Below are positions 52,441 to 61,481 of a stretch of DNA of 64,000 nt, piece after piece. Made by a program: the position numbers and the translations under genes. Source of the DNA: Pseudomonas songnenensis. GTDB taxonomy: Bacteria > Pseudomonadota > Gammaproteobacteria > Pseudomonadales > Pseudomonadaceae. The notes under the pieces were generated by a model, which worked only from the letters and a program-made list of their open reading frames with translations, searched no databases and was not told the DNA's origin. The first letter of the stretch is position 1. Every line of letters begins with the position of its first letter. The stretch is taken from positions 275,598 to 339,597 of the forward strand of contig NZ_RFFN01000002.1 of NCBI RefSeq assembly GCF_003696315.1, given 5' to 3'.

Positions 52441-52448
52441 GTGGTGCG

Positions 52449-53993
52449 TCAGCCCTGGGCGACGTGGTCGAAGTGGGTCAGGCGCTCGGCTGTCCGGCTG
52501 TCCAGATAACGCTGCAGCAGTGCGACTTCCGCGGGCTGCATGAACAGGCCGAGCTTGGTGCGGCGCCAGAGGATGTCTTCTGCCGTCTGCGCCCATTCCT
52601 CGACCATCAGGTAGTCCACCTCACGCGCGTGCAGGCCGGCGCCAAAACACTCGCCAAGGTCCTGCAGCGAATCGGTGCCCTTGAGCAGCAGCCAGCTGCG
52701 GCTGCCATAGGTGCGTGCCCAGCGCCGGGCGATCGGACCGGGCAGCCATGGATAACTGGCGCAGAGCGCGTGGGCCAGAGCCGATGGCTCGTCCAGATGC
52801 TCACCGCCAGGCAGGGCGGCGTCGTGCGTCCAGGGCTGTGTCATTTCGGGAAACAGCGGCGCCAGCTGCGCCAGTGCCGCTTCGGCGAGCTTGCGATAGG
52901 TGGTCAATTTGCCGCCGAATACCGAGAGCAACGGTCCCTCACCGGCGCTGTTGCTGAGTGTCAGCGTGTAATCGCGGGTGATCGCCGAGGGCTGGTCGGA
53001 CTCGTCATCGCAAAGCGGTCTGACCCCGGCATAGCTGTAGCGGATATCGGTGCGACTCAGTTGATGCTTGAAGTGCGCGTTGACGATGGCCAGCAGGTAG
53101 TCGATTTCTTCGTCGGTGATTTGCACCCGCGCCGGGTCGCCGTGGTACTCGTGGTCGGTGGTGCCGATCAGGCTGAACTGGCCGAGGTACGGCGTGATGA
53201 ACACGATGCGCCGGTCCTCGTTCTGCAGGATGTAGGCGTGCTCACCTTCATAGAGTTGCGGCACGATGATATGGCTGCCCTGGATCAGGCGCATGCCGTG
53301 CGGGGATGTCTGCCGGAGTTGCTCTTCGATGAACGAAGCCACCCAGGGGCCGGTGGCGTTGACCAGGGCGCGTGCGCGGATCGAAAACCGGCTGCCATCC
53401 TCACGTTCCAGATGCAGGTGCCAGAGCGCCTTGCTGCTGCGCGCACTGACGCAGCGAGTGCGGGTGTGGATATGGGCCCCCAGCTCGCGTGCCGCCATGG
53501 CATTGAGAACCACCAGCCGGGCGTCATCGACCCAGCAATCGGCGTACTCGAAACCATGGGTGATCTCGTCCTTGAGCGGGCTGTCAGCACCGAAACGCAG
53601 GCTGCGCGAACCGCCGAGTTTCTCGCGCTTGCCGAGGTGATCGTAGAGAAACAGCCCGGTACGGATCATCCACGACGGCCGCAGATGCGGGCGGTAGGGC
53701 AGCACGAAGCGTAGCGGGGTGATGATGTGCGGCGCCTTGGCCAGCAGCACTTCGCGCTCGGCCAGCGCTTCGCGGACCAGGCGCAGCTCGTAGTGTTCGA
53801 GATAACGCAGCCCACCGTGTACCAGCTTGCTGCTGGCGGAGGAGGTATGGCCGGCCAGGTCGCCCTGTTCGCAGAGGAACACCGACAGGCCGCGCCCGGC
53901 CGCATCGGCGGCGATGCCTGCGCCATTGATGCCGCCGCCCACCACGGCCAGGTCGTAGACTTCCGCGAGCGGTGCAAGAAGAGGATGATTCAT
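52449..53993 (-). CDS. glpD: Aerobic glycerol-3-phosphate dehydrogenase
   Basis: This 514-aa membrane-associated flavoprotein oxidises glycerol 3-phosphate to dihydroxyacetone phosphate and feeds the quinone pool. The FAD loop is VVGGGINGAGIAADAAGRG at residues 17-35; SSKLVHGGLRYLE, YAGVRPL and FGGKLTTYR complete the family pattern. The other glp genes (glpF, glpK, glpR) are not in this window. Confidence 0.94.
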   Translation of the reverse strand: MNHPLLAPLAEVYDLAVVGGGINGAGIAADAAGRGLSVFLCEQGDLAGHTSSASSKLVHGGLRYLEHYELRLVREALAEREVLLAKAPHIITPLRFVLPYRPHLRPSWMIRTGLFLYDHLGKREKLGGSRSLRFGADSPLKDEITHGFEYADCWVDDARLVVLNAMAARELGAHIHTRTRCVSARSSKALWHLHLEREDGSRFSIRARALVNATGPWVASFIEEQLRQTSPHGMRLIQGSHIIVPQLYEGEHAYILQNEDRRIVFITPYLGQFSLIGTTDHEYHGDPARVQITDEEIDYLLAIVNAHFKHQLSRTDIRYSYAGVRPLCDDESDQPSAITRDYTLTLSNSAGEGPLLSVFGGKLTTYRKLAEAALAQLAPLFPEMTQPWTHDAALPGGEHLDEPSALAHALCASYPWLPGPIARRWARTYGSRSWLLLKGTDSLQDLGECFGAGLHAREVDYLMVEEWAQTAEDILWRRTKLGLFMQPAEVALLQRYLDSRTAERLTHFDHVAQG

Positions 53994-54065
53994 GGGCGCT
54001 TATAACTACCGATTCTTTGTCGCCTTACGTTACCGCCATTCATCAATCATTAGCACTACAAAGCC

Positions 54066-54536
54066 ATGACACCTGCCATCGACCTGTTGAAAAAAGCCCG
54101 AGCCGAACACGCCGTACACAGCTACGAGCACGATCCCAAGTCTGCGTCCTATGGTCTGGAGGCGGCGGAAAAGCTCGGGCTGGAGCCGGCACGGGTATTC
54201 AAGACGCTGCTCGCCTGTAGCGAGAAGAACGAGCTACTGGTCGCCGTGGTGCCCGTCGCCGGCACCCTCGATCTCAAGGCGCTGGCCCAGGCGGCCGGTG
54301 TGAAGAAGGTGGAGATGGCCGATCCGATGGCGGCCCAGCGGGCCACCGGTTATCTGGTCGGTGGTATCAGTCCGCTGGGGCAGAAGAAGCGCCTGCGTAC
54401 CTTTATCGACAGTTCTGCGCAGGCGCAGGCGAGCATCTACGTCAGCGCCGGTCGTCGCGGGTTGGAAGTGGAGCTGGCGCCAGCCGTGCTTGCCGAGCAT
54501 ACGAACGCCGTATTCGCTGCAATCGGGCGTGCCTAG
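54066..54536 (+). CDS. ybaK: Cys-tRNA(Pro)/Cys-tRNA(Cys) deacylase YbaK
   Basis: The 156-aa editing enzyme removes cysteine mischarged on tRNA(Pro). It shows the YbaK/EbsC pattern: [20 protein letters not shown], then VFKTLLA with the essential Lys, VKKVEMAD, and [14 protein letters not shown]. It is divergent from glpD and about 80 bases before the diguanylate cyclase gene. Confidence 0.9.
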   Translation: MTPAIDLLKKARAEHAVHSYEHDPKSASYGLEAAEKLGLEPARVFKTLLACSEKNELLVAVVPVAGTLDLKALAQAAGVKKVEMADPMAAQRATGYLVGGISPLGQKKRLRTFIDSSAQAQASIYVSAGRRGLEVELAPAVLAEHTNAVFAAIGRA

Positions 54537-54616
54537 AGATCCGTCACACCGTTTTTTGCTGACGTCTGGGTTTTTAATTCTGCTGCAAAAAACAAGGTTT
54601 TTCTTTCCATGGCGTG

Positions 54617-55753
54617 ATGGCGTCGAGCTATATTGAGTGCTCCGCCGGCTGCCAGACGAGATCCTCCTTGAATTTATCCGCCGTGGTTACGAGGCCAGGA
54701 TCCTTCGCGGTGCGCGCCTTCTTTCCCAGAGCCATCGGGCTGGCGGTCGGTTTCATCTGTGTGGCTGCCGTCTTGCTGGACAGACAAACGCCCGGGTGGG
54801 TGTGGGGGGTGCTGGTCGGCTTCTGTTTCATCTGGCCATCGCTGGCGCTGAGCCTGTCCCAGCGGGCCCGCTCAGCAACCATCAGCGAACGCCGATTCGT
54901 GTTGTTCGACTCGCTGATGGGTGGTTTCTGGGTCGCCACGATGGGATTCAATGTGCTGCCTTCGGCCATGCTGGTATCGATGATGGCGATGAACAACACC
55001 GCCACCGGCGGTGCGCGATTCGTCTTGCAGGGTTTGTCGGCACAGTTGATCGGCGCGGGGCTGTCGGTGCTGGTACTGGGTTTCGAGTTTTCCCCGTATA
55101 CCAGTCAGCTGCAGATGTATGCATGTCTGCCGATGCTGGTGGTGCATCCGTTGACCATCGGCATGGTGCTCTATCGCCTGGCATCTCAACTCGGCGAAAA
55201 CAAGCGGGCGCTGCGCAGCCTGAGCCGCACCGACAGCCTCACCGGTCTGTTCAATCGTGGGTACTGGAACGAGTTGCTACAGCTGGAGTTTTCCCACTGC
55301 CAGGCCACCCGCGGCGTGGCCAGCCTGGCACTGATCGATCTGGACAATTTCAAGCTGGTCAATGACCGGCATGGCCATGTCATCGGAGACGAGCTGTTGC
55401 GTCAGGTCGGCCAGTGCATTCGGCGCAATCTGCGTGCCGAGGACATGCCTGGGCGTTACGGTGGGGATGAATTCTGCGTCGTCCTGCCGGGCGCACGTGC
55501 ACAGGACGCCTGGGAAGTGCTCGAGCGACTGCGCACCGAAATTGCCGCGTTGGACTTCCCGCTGGCGCCCAAGCTGAGCGCCAGCCTGAGCATCGGCATT
55601 GCCGAGTGCGACCCGCGCATGAGTGATGTACTCGCCTGGGTACATGCCGCGGATTCGGCGTTGTACGACGCCAAGCGCCTCGGGCGCAATCGCATTTCCC
55701 TGGCGCAGCCGCTGCAGCGTGACGATGCCGCGGTGGCACTCGCTACGGACTGA
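54617..55753 (+). CDS. MASE2-type membrane diguanylate cyclase (GGDEF)
   Basis: The 378-aa protein makes cyclic di-GMP. Residues about 30-185 form several membrane helices of the MASE2 sensor type; a short linker and the GGDEF domain follow, beginning SLSRTDSLTGLFNRGYWNE and with the intact active site YGGDEF. The inhibitory I-site RAED lies five residues before it, so the enzyme should be product-inhibited. There is no EAL domain. The start is uncertain (ATG 54617 or GTG 54614, both without a good ribosome binding site). It may promote the biofilm state in which curli are made. Confidence 0.87.
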   Translation: MASSYIECSAGCQTRSSLNLSAVVTRPGSFAVRAFFPRAIGLAVGFICVAAVLLDRQTPGWVWGVLVGFCFIWPSLALSLSQRARSATISERRFVLFDSLMGGFWVATMGFNVLPSAMLVSMMAMNNTATGGARFVLQGLSAQLIGAGLSVLVLGFEFSPYTSQLQMYACLPMLVVHPLTIGMVLYRLASQLGENKRALRSLSRTDSLTGLFNRGYWNELLQLEFSHCQATRGVASLALIDLDNFKLVNDRHGHVIGDELLRQVGQCIRRNLRAEDMPGRYGGDEFCVVLPGARAQDAWEVLERLRTEIAALDFPLAPKLSASLSIGIAECDPRMSDVLAWVHAADSALYDAKRLGRNRISLAQPLQRDDAAVALATD

Positions 55754-55792
55754 CTGGTTCAGCAGTACGGCTGGCCAAGGCGGTTTACCCGG

Positions 55793-56185
55793 TCAGGAGT
55801 GGCTGCGGGTGGCTTCGAGCGCCGAGCGCTCGTGCTGGATTTCCGCGGCGGTGCGCAGCCCCAGGCGGCGAAACAGCGGTAGCGGTGGACACCAGCCCTG
55901 CAGCGCGTGCTGCAGCAGAAAGCCGCCCACCACCATCGGAATACCGAGGAACTTGCGGTTGACCGTCAGGCCCAGTACAGCACCGGCTACGACCAGCGTT
56001 GCCGCATTCGCTTCCAGGGTACGCTCGATGTCCCATTCCCGATCCAGCTCGCGCAGCCGATGGCCGATCTGTTGCGGGTGCTGTCGGTAGTACGCCACCG
56101 AGCGCTCGGTGCGCAGTCGAATCTGCTGGTTGACGTGTTCGGCGGTGTGCGCAGGAACCCTGTTCACGGTCGAGGGCAGTGCCAT
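55793..56185 (-). CDS. DUF2892/YgaP-like membrane protein
   Basis: The 130-aa protein has a basic helical N-terminus and a DUF2892 domain from residue 48, with two close helices (LVVAGAVLGLTVN and IPMVVGGFLLQHALQGW) and the conserved GWCPPLPLFRRLGLRT at the end. YgaP relatives carry a similar two-helix membrane part beside a rhodanese domain, which is absent here. Role unknown. Confidence 0.8.
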   Translation of the reverse strand: MALPSTVNRVPAHTAEHVNQQIRLRTERSVAYYRQHPQQIGHRLRELDREWDIERTLEANAATLVVAGAVLGLTVNRKFLGIPMVVGGFLLQHALQGWCPPLPLFRRLGLRTAAEIQHERSALEATRSHS

Positions 56186-56266
56186 GGGAGTCGCCTCCTG
56201 TCTGCAGTTGGCGGGGATGACTTCACTGCATTAGGTCGGCGATGGTCCCGGCACGTTCAGTGCGCA

Positions 56267-56791
56267 TCATGCGCCAAGGCGCTGGAGCAATGCCTCGGTG
56301 TCGGCCGCGCCCATCATGCGTGCCGCGGCCAGCGCCGTTGCACCATGGCTATCGCTGGCCCGCGGATCGGCGCCCTGCGTCGCCAGGTGCTCGACGATTG
56401 CCACGCGGTTGAACATTGCGGCCATCATCAGGGCGGTCTTGCCATCCTCACAGCGGCTTTCGACGTCGGCGCCGTGCTCGAGCAACAATTCGACCATCGC
56501 CAGGTCACCCTTGAACGCCGCGCCGGCGAGCGGTGTGTGCCCGCGACGGTTACGCAGCTGCGGATCGGCGCCGTGTTGCAGCAGTATCCGGCTGGCTTCC
56601 AGGTGGCCGTGGTAGCTGGTGAGCATCAGCAGGCTGTCGCCGGCGTGGTTGCAGAGGTTGGCTGGCATGCCCTGGGTAAGCAGTTCACCGAGGCGTACGC
56701 TGTCACCGCCGCGGGCGCTATCGAATACCTGCTCGGCAAAGGCCAGGGTGGCGTCATCCAGCTCCGGTAGTGGTTTGGGCGCTTGCGACAT
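56267..56791 (-). CDS. Ankyrin-repeat protein
   Basis: This 174-aa protein contains about four ankyrin repeats (GDSLLMLTSYHGHLEASRIL, GHTPLAGAAFKGDLAMVELL, GKTALMMAAMFNRVAIVEHL, GATALAAARMMG). It has no signal peptide, so it is cytoplasmic and should mediate a protein contact. In pseudomonads relatives often accompany catalase genes, but none is present here. GGAG lies 8 bases before ATG 56791; the frame runs on to 56923. Confidence 0.87.
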   Translation of the reverse strand: MSQAPKPLPELDDATLAFAEQVFDSARGGDSVRLGELLTQGMPANLCNHAGDSLLMLTSYHGHLEASRILLQHGADPQLRNRRGHTPLAGAAFKGDLAMVELLLEHGADVESRCEDGKTALMMAAMFNRVAIVEHLATQGADPRASDSHGATALAAARMMGAADTEALLQRLGA

Positions 56792-57087
56792 GACTGTTCT
56801 CCGTTCGACAGTAGGGCGGCTTCGTTTGCTGACTTGTGTGCAATTGTCCAGCCGCCGGCCGGGCTGTGCCAGGCAAGGCTTTCTATACGGCGGATAGCGC
56901 TGCTGTATGTCATGCATCAGCAATGCGAAGAAAATCGGTGCGCTCTCAAGACCCGGCGACCTGCGATTCTGGTCAGATGTTCCGAGTGGTGAGCAAGCAG
57001 CCGGCAGTCAGGTTCGCGGTCACGGCCCAGCACCAAAACGGTCCGGTTGTGGCAGTATCAGGCGCCCGTGACCCTGCTGCCTCCATC

Positions 57088-57306
57088 ATGAAGCCTGAAG
57101 ATCTCGAACGTCTGGTGACGCAGACGATGCCATACGGTAAATACAAAGGCCGGTTGATCGCCGATCTGCCCGGCCATTACCTCAACTGGTTCGCCCGCGC
57201 TGGTTTTCCGCCCGGCAGTCTCGGCCAGCTACTCGCGCTGATGCACGAGATCGATCACAACGGGCTCTCGGCCTTGCTCGAGCCGCTACGCCGGCGCAAG
57301 GCGTAG
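57088..57306 (+). CDS. DUF3820-family small protein
   Basis: The 72-aa protein has the DUF3820 pattern (MPYGKYKGRLIADLPGHYLNWF, then FPPGSLGQLLALMHEI), a family that includes proteins described as quorum-sensing-regulated virulence factors. The fold is small and mixed helical; no enzyme site is visible. There is no good ribosome binding site at ATG 57088, and an upstream start is possible since the frame is open from 56836. Confidence 0.75.
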   Translation: MKPEDLERLVTQTMPYGKYKGRLIADLPGHYLNWFARAGFPPGSLGQLLALMHEIDHNGLSALLEPLRRRKA

Positions 57307-57331
57307 TGGCTGGTCCCGGCACGGCTGGCCG

Positions 57332-57862
57332 CTACTGCCCGAGTTCCTGGCGCAGCGCTTCCAGAGCAGGCGCTGCATAGATGCCCACTTCCACCGCCAG
57401 CTCCATCAGCCGCGGCACGTCGCAGGTATAGACCAGGACTGCCTGCAGCTCGTCATCCAGTGGTTCGCTGAAGTCCACCAGCACGTAGCCGCCTTTCTCG
57501 GGATAGAGGCTGCTCAGCTGCACCTGGATGCGATTCAGCGCCGTCAGTGGCTCGGTCCTGGCTAGCTGCTTGGGCTTGAGAACGAAGGTCACGCTGTCGC
57601 CGAATGAGGCGACGATCTCGCTAAAGAGCGTCTGGTAATCATCCGCCTGGAACAGCACTGTTTCCGGAAGGCTGCCCACTACGACCCATTCGCCCAGCGG
57701 GATGGGGAAGCTGTCGTCGTAGTTGATGTCGGGATTGGCCTTCAGAAAGGCTTGCGGATCAGCGTAGGCCTGGGCGGCCTCATCGGCGACGCGGGCGATT
57801 TCATCATCAGTCATGCAGCCGGAGCTGATGAGTGTGATCAGTTCGGCAAGTTGGTCTTTCAT
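57332..57862 (-). CDS. Hypothetical cytoplasmic protein
   Basis: I do not recognise this 176-aa acidic protein with certainty. It starts with two helices (MKDQLAELITLISSG, then DDEIARVADEAAQAYADPQAF), continues with GEWVVVGSLPETVLFQADDYQTLFSEIVASFG and ends with an amphipathic helix. The layout resembles small stand-alone DUF proteins that bacteria use as immunity or housekeeping factors. No signal peptide, membrane helix or catalytic motif is visible. Confidence 0.65.
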   Translation of the reverse strand: MKDQLAELITLISSGCMTDDEIARVADEAAQAYADPQAFLKANPDINYDDSFPIPLGEWVVVGSLPETVLFQADDYQTLFSEIVASFGDSVTFVLKPKQLARTEPLTALNRIQVQLSSLYPEKGGYVLVDFSEPLDDELQAVLVYTCDVPRLMELAVEVGIYAAPALEALRQELGQ

Positions 57863-58108
57863 GGGCAGTCCTGCGGTAGTGAGCGCGCAAGGATAACCAA
57901 GCTCATCGGTTCATGCGCGTCTGCCAGGCGGGCGTACCGCTGTGTTAGGCATATGCAAAGCAGTTCTAAGCTTATTCTGTTTCTGGAGGGCTGCCGCTGC
58001 GCTGTGTTAGCGTCCCGTCTGCGACAAGCTGCCGCACACGTACAAGAGCGTCGGGATAACGACACCGGTGGCGCGACAGCATAACTACAACAGCTGATGA
58101 GGCCTTTC

Positions 58109-58759
58109 ATGAAACTAACTCGCTGGCCCTTGGCCGGTGTGGCTGCGTTGTTGCTGACAATGCAGGCACAGGCTGCCGACGGGCAAAAGATCTATGCGCA
58201 GGGGGGCGCCAATCCTGCCGCGATGGCATGTGGCACCTGCCACGGTGCCGATGGCATGGGGATGGCGGCTGCAGGCTTTCCGCGCCTTGCAGGAATTGAT
58301 GCCGCGTACACGCGCAAGCAACTTGCAGACTTCCGCTCGGGTAGCCGAGCCAATCCGATCATGCAGCCGATCGCTGCTGCGCTGACCGATGACGAGATCC
58401 AGGCGATTGCTGCGACCCTGGAGGCGATGCCTGCACCGTCCTACGCCGCGATCGGTCGTGCGGAGAAAACCGAAGGTGCCGGCGCCACGCTGGCATTGCG
58501 AGGCGCCTGGGGGCGCAACATTCCCGAGTGCGTGGCTTGTCATGGGCCGGGCGGCGTGGGTGTCGGCGAGAGCTTTCCGCCGCTGGCTGGGCAGTCGGCG
58601 CAGTACCTCAGTGCGCAGCTCAATGCCTGGCGTCAGGGTACGCGCAAGAACGATCCGAACGACCTGATGGGGCATATCGCCCGCTCCATGACCGATGCCG
58701 AGGTTCAGGCGGTATCGGAATACTTCGCCAGCGTGGGACTCAAGGAGGTCAGCCAATGA
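58109..58759 (+). CDS. tsdB: Dihaem cytochrome c, electron acceptor TsdB
   Basis: The 216-aa periplasmic cytochrome has a signal peptide ending near residue 22 (AQA) and two cytochrome c4-like halves with haem sites CGTCH at 41-45 and CVACH at 141-145. The downstream gene encodes the thiosulfate dehydrogenase TsdA, and in P. stutzeri TsdB is the known partner that carries its electrons. TGAGG lies 6 bases before ATG 58109, and the stop overlaps the tsdA start (ATGA). Confidence 0.88.
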   Translation: MKLTRWPLAGVAALLLTMQAQAADGQKIYAQGGANPAAMACGTCHGADGMGMAAAGFPRLAGIDAAYTRKQLADFRSGSRANPIMQPIAAALTDDEIQAIAATLEAMPAPSYAAIGRAEKTEGAGATLALRGAWGRNIPECVACHGPGGVGVGESFPPLAGQSAQYLSAQLNAWRQGTRKNDPNDLMGHIARSMTDAEVQAVSEYFASVGLKEVSQ

Positions 58760-59679
58760 GAGCGCACCTGATGCTCGGCCTGCTGGCCATGGCTGTCGGC
58801 AGCCCGCTGCATGCTGCCGAAATCAAGATGGACGACCAGTCGCAGCTGACTCAGCAGACGTCGAAGGACGCCGGCGAGCAGTATTTTCAGCCGCCCAAGG
58901 AGAGCGAGCTGCCCGCCAACGCCTACGGGGAGCTGGTTCAGCAGGGGCGGGCGATTTTCGTCGACACTCAGAAATATGCGGCCGAATACGTCGGCAATGG
59001 CATGAACTGCACCAATTGCCACATCGAGCAAGGTCGCAAGGCCAACTCCGCTCCGCTGTGGGGCGCCTATCCGATGTATCCGGCCTACCGAAAGAAGAAT
59101 GACAAGGTCAACAGCTACGCCGAGCGGGTGCAGGGCTGCTTCCAGTTCAGCATGAACGGCAAGCCGCCGGCCGCCGATAGTCACGTGATCAATGCATTGA
59201 CGGCCTATTCCTACTGGCTCTCCACCGGAGCGCCGACCGGCCAGGAACTGCCGGGACGTGCCTACCCGGAGGTTCCACAGCCGAAGGCGGGATTCGACCT
59301 TGCCAAGGGCAAGCAGATCTATGCCGAACAGTGTGCGATCTGCCATGGCGATAGCGGGCAGGGGCAGAAGGCCGGCGACGGTTATGTCTTCCCGCCGCTC
59401 TGGGGCAAGGATTCGTTCAACTGGGGCGCCGGCATGCATCGGATCAATACCGCGGCTGCGTTCATCAAGGAGAGCATGCCGCTGGGCAAAGGTGGATCGC
59501 TCAGTGACGACGACGCCTGGCATGTCGCGGCCTATATGAACAGCCATGAGCGGCCACAGGATCCGCGGCTGGTCGAAGGCTCCGTGGAGAAGACGCGCGT
59601 GCGCTATCACGCCAACGACGGCGTCAATCTCTATGGCCAGGAAGTCGGCGGAGTCGTGCTTGGGCAGGGCATAAAATAG
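58756..59679 (+). CDS. tsdA: Thiosulfate dehydrogenase TsdA (dihaem)
   Basis: The 307-aa periplasmic enzyme couples two thiosulfates to tetrathionate. After the signal peptide come the active-site haem CTNCH at 85-89, whose distal ligand is probably Cys128 in RVQGCFQFSMNG, and a second haem CAICH at 193-197. The NSAPLWGAYPMYPAYRKK segment is typical of TsdA. It is coupled to tsdB upstream and ends at a strong hairpin. This gives the cell an extra energy source from thiosulfate. Confidence 0.88.
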   Translation: MRAHLMLGLLAMAVGSPLHAAEIKMDDQSQLTQQTSKDAGEQYFQPPKESELPANAYGELVQQGRAIFVDTQKYAAEYVGNGMNCTNCHIEQGRKANSAPLWGAYPMYPAYRKKNDKVNSYAERVQGCFQFSMNGKPPAADSHVINALTAYSYWLSTGAPTGQELPGRAYPEVPQPKAGFDLAKGKQIYAEQCAICHGDSGQGQKAGDGYVFPPLWGKDSFNWGAGMHRINTAAAFIKESMPLGKGGSLSDDDAWHVAAYMNSHERPQDPRLVEGSVEKTRVRYHANDGVNLYGQEVGGVVLGQGIK

Positions 59680-59704
59680 AACTGCCAAGTACCTTGTCGA
59701 ACCA

Positions 59705-59730
59705 AAGAGGGCGCCATTTGGCGCCCTCTT
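59705..59730 (+). terminator. Terminator after tsdA
   Basis: An 11-bp stem (AAGAGGGCGCC at 59705-59715, complement at 59720-59730) with an ATTT loop, 25 bases after the tsdA stop. The right arm ends in CTCTT and is followed by catatttgg, so it is a good intrinsic terminator. Confidence 0.75.
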
Positions 59731-59933
59731 CATATTTGGACTGCATGGTCACGCGTAGATCCGTCAAATGGCTTAATTCCTGCCCCTGGAATCTGTGCAA
59801 TGTTACGGATTCTTTCAGCTTTTCATGCACAATAGCCGCCATAAGAGGCGCTGGAATGATCGTGGTTGGCCAAGGCTAGCCGCCGTACCGTCCCACCGTC
59901 AGTACGATCAAGCCCTATTCGAGAGGAACGACT

Positions 59934-61055
59934 GTGTACAACGTCGTCATCAGCGGTACCGGCCTTTATACCCCTGCCAGCAGTATCTCCAACGACGAAC
60001 TGGTGGAGTCCTTCAACAGCTACGTGCACCGCTTCAATAGCGAAAATGCCGCGGCCATCGAGGCCGGCGAGATCCAGCCGCTGGCCGAGTCGAGTTCCGC
60101 ATTCATCGAGAAGGCCTCCGGCATCAAAAGCCGCTATGTCACTGACAAGGCCGGCATCCTTGATCCGGAGCGCATGGTCCCGCGCATCCCGGAACGCAGC
60201 AATGACGAGTGGTCGATTCTCTGCGAGATGTCGGTCAAGGCAGCCGAAGAAGCGCTGGCCCGCGCCGGCAAGACGGCGGCCGATATCGATGGTGTGATCG
60301 TCGCCTGTTCGAATCTGCAGCGCGCCTATCCGGCCATCGCCATCGAGGTGCAGGCCGCCCTCGGCATCAAGGGCTTCGGCTTCGACATGAACGTTGCCTG
60401 CTCGTCCGCGACCTTCGGTATCCAGAACGCGGTCAACAGCATCAAGCTGGGCCAAGCGCGCGCGATTCTCATGGTCAACCCGGAAATCTGCACCGGGCAC
60501 ATGAACTTCCGCGACCGCGACAGCCACTTCATCTTCGGCGACGCCTGCACCGCGGTCGTCATCGAGCGTGAAGACCTGGCCACCTCCGCGCATCAGTGGG
60601 AAGTGCTTAGCACCAAGCTGGTAACCGAGTTTTCCAACAACATCCGCAACAACTTCGGCTTCCTCAACCGCACCGCCGAAGAGTACATGAGCAATCCGGA
60701 CAAGCTGTTCATCCAGGAAGGCCGCAAGGTGTTCAAGGAAGTCTGCCCGATGGTGGCGGAGCTGATCGGTGAGCATCTGGGCGAGAACGGCATTGCGGTA
60801 GAGTCGGTCAAGCGCTTCTGGCTGCACCAGGCCAACCTGAACATGAACCACCTGATCGTGCGCAAGCTGCTCGGCCGTGACGCCACCGAGCAAGAGGCAC
60901 CGGTGATTCTCGACACCTACGCCAACACCAGTTCGGCCGGCTCGGTGATCGCGTTCCACAAGCATCAGGACGACCTGCCCAGCGGCAGCCTGGGCGTGCT
61001 CAGCTCGTTCGGCGCCGGCTATTCGATCGGCAGTGTGATCCTGCGCAAGCGCTGA
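59934..61055 (+). CDS. Beta-ketoacyl-ACP synthase III-like (FabH family)
   Basis: The 373-aa thiolase-fold enzyme condenses an acyl group with malonyl-ACP or a related acceptor. The catalytic triad is Cys156 in NVACSSATFG, His in FWLHQANLNMNH near 290, and Asn in YANTSSAGS near 324. It is longer than E. coli FabH (317 aa): an insert at about residues 30-95 (SYVHRFNSENAAAIEAGEIQ and beyond) marks a subgroup found in Pseudomonas, seen as FabH-like rather than the main FabH. The start is GTG, with AGAGGAA upstream. It stands alone. Confidence 0.85.
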   Translation: MYNVVISGTGLYTPASSISNDELVESFNSYVHRFNSENAAAIEAGEIQPLAESSSAFIEKASGIKSRYVTDKAGILDPERMVPRIPERSNDEWSILCEMSVKAAEEALARAGKTAADIDGVIVACSNLQRAYPAIAIEVQAALGIKGFGFDMNVACSSATFGIQNAVNSIKLGQARAILMVNPEICTGHMNFRDRDSHFIFGDACTAVVIEREDLATSAHQWEVLSTKLVTEFSNNIRNNFGFLNRTAEEYMSNPDKLFIQEGRKVFKEVCPMVAELIGEHLGENGIAVESVKRFWLHQANLNMNHLIVRKLLGRDATEQEAPVILDTYANTSSAGSVIAFHKHQDDLPSGSLGVLSSFGAGYSIGSVILRKR

Positions 61056-61073
61056 TCACCATTTCTGGCCGGA

Positions 61074-61481
61074 TCAGCCGGTCAGCTCACGCATTCGCTG
61101 CAGCACGGCGTTCATGCCGTTGCTGCGCGAGGGCGATAGCTGTCGTGACAGCCCAAGGCGATTGAACCAGTCGGCCATGTCCACCCCCGCCAGCTCACCC
61201 GCATCCAGACCGTTCACCCTCGCCAGCAGCACGGCCAACAGGCCACGAATCAGTCGGGCATCACTGGCCGCGCGAAAATGCCATCGGCCCGCATGTGGCG
61301 CGCCCACCAGCCACACGCGACTTTCGCAGCCCGATACCAGATTGGCTTCGCTACGCTCACTCTCGTCCAGCGGTTCCAGCCGTTCGCCCCACTGCATCAG
61401 CAGGCGTGCGCGCTGCTCCCAACCGGATGCCTGGCCGAAGGTGTCCAGCGCCTCGGCGGCCGCTTGCGGCAGAGCAGTCAT
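61074..61481 (-). CDS. csdE: SufE/CsdE-family sulfur acceptor
   Basis: The 135-aa protein accepts sulfur from the cysteine desulfurase through Cys52 in LVSGCESRVWL, and enhances its activity. The fold matches SufE (WEQRARLLMQWG, ADWFNRLGLSRQLSPSRSNGM). Its ATG overlaps the stop of the desulfurase gene. Confidence 0.9.
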   Translation of the reverse strand: MTALPQAAAEALDTFGQASGWEQRARLLMQWGERLEPLDESERSEANLVSGCESRVWLVGAPHAGRWHFRAASDARLIRGLLAVLLARVNGLDAGELAGVDMADWFNRLGLSRQLSPSRSNGMNAVLQRMRELTG

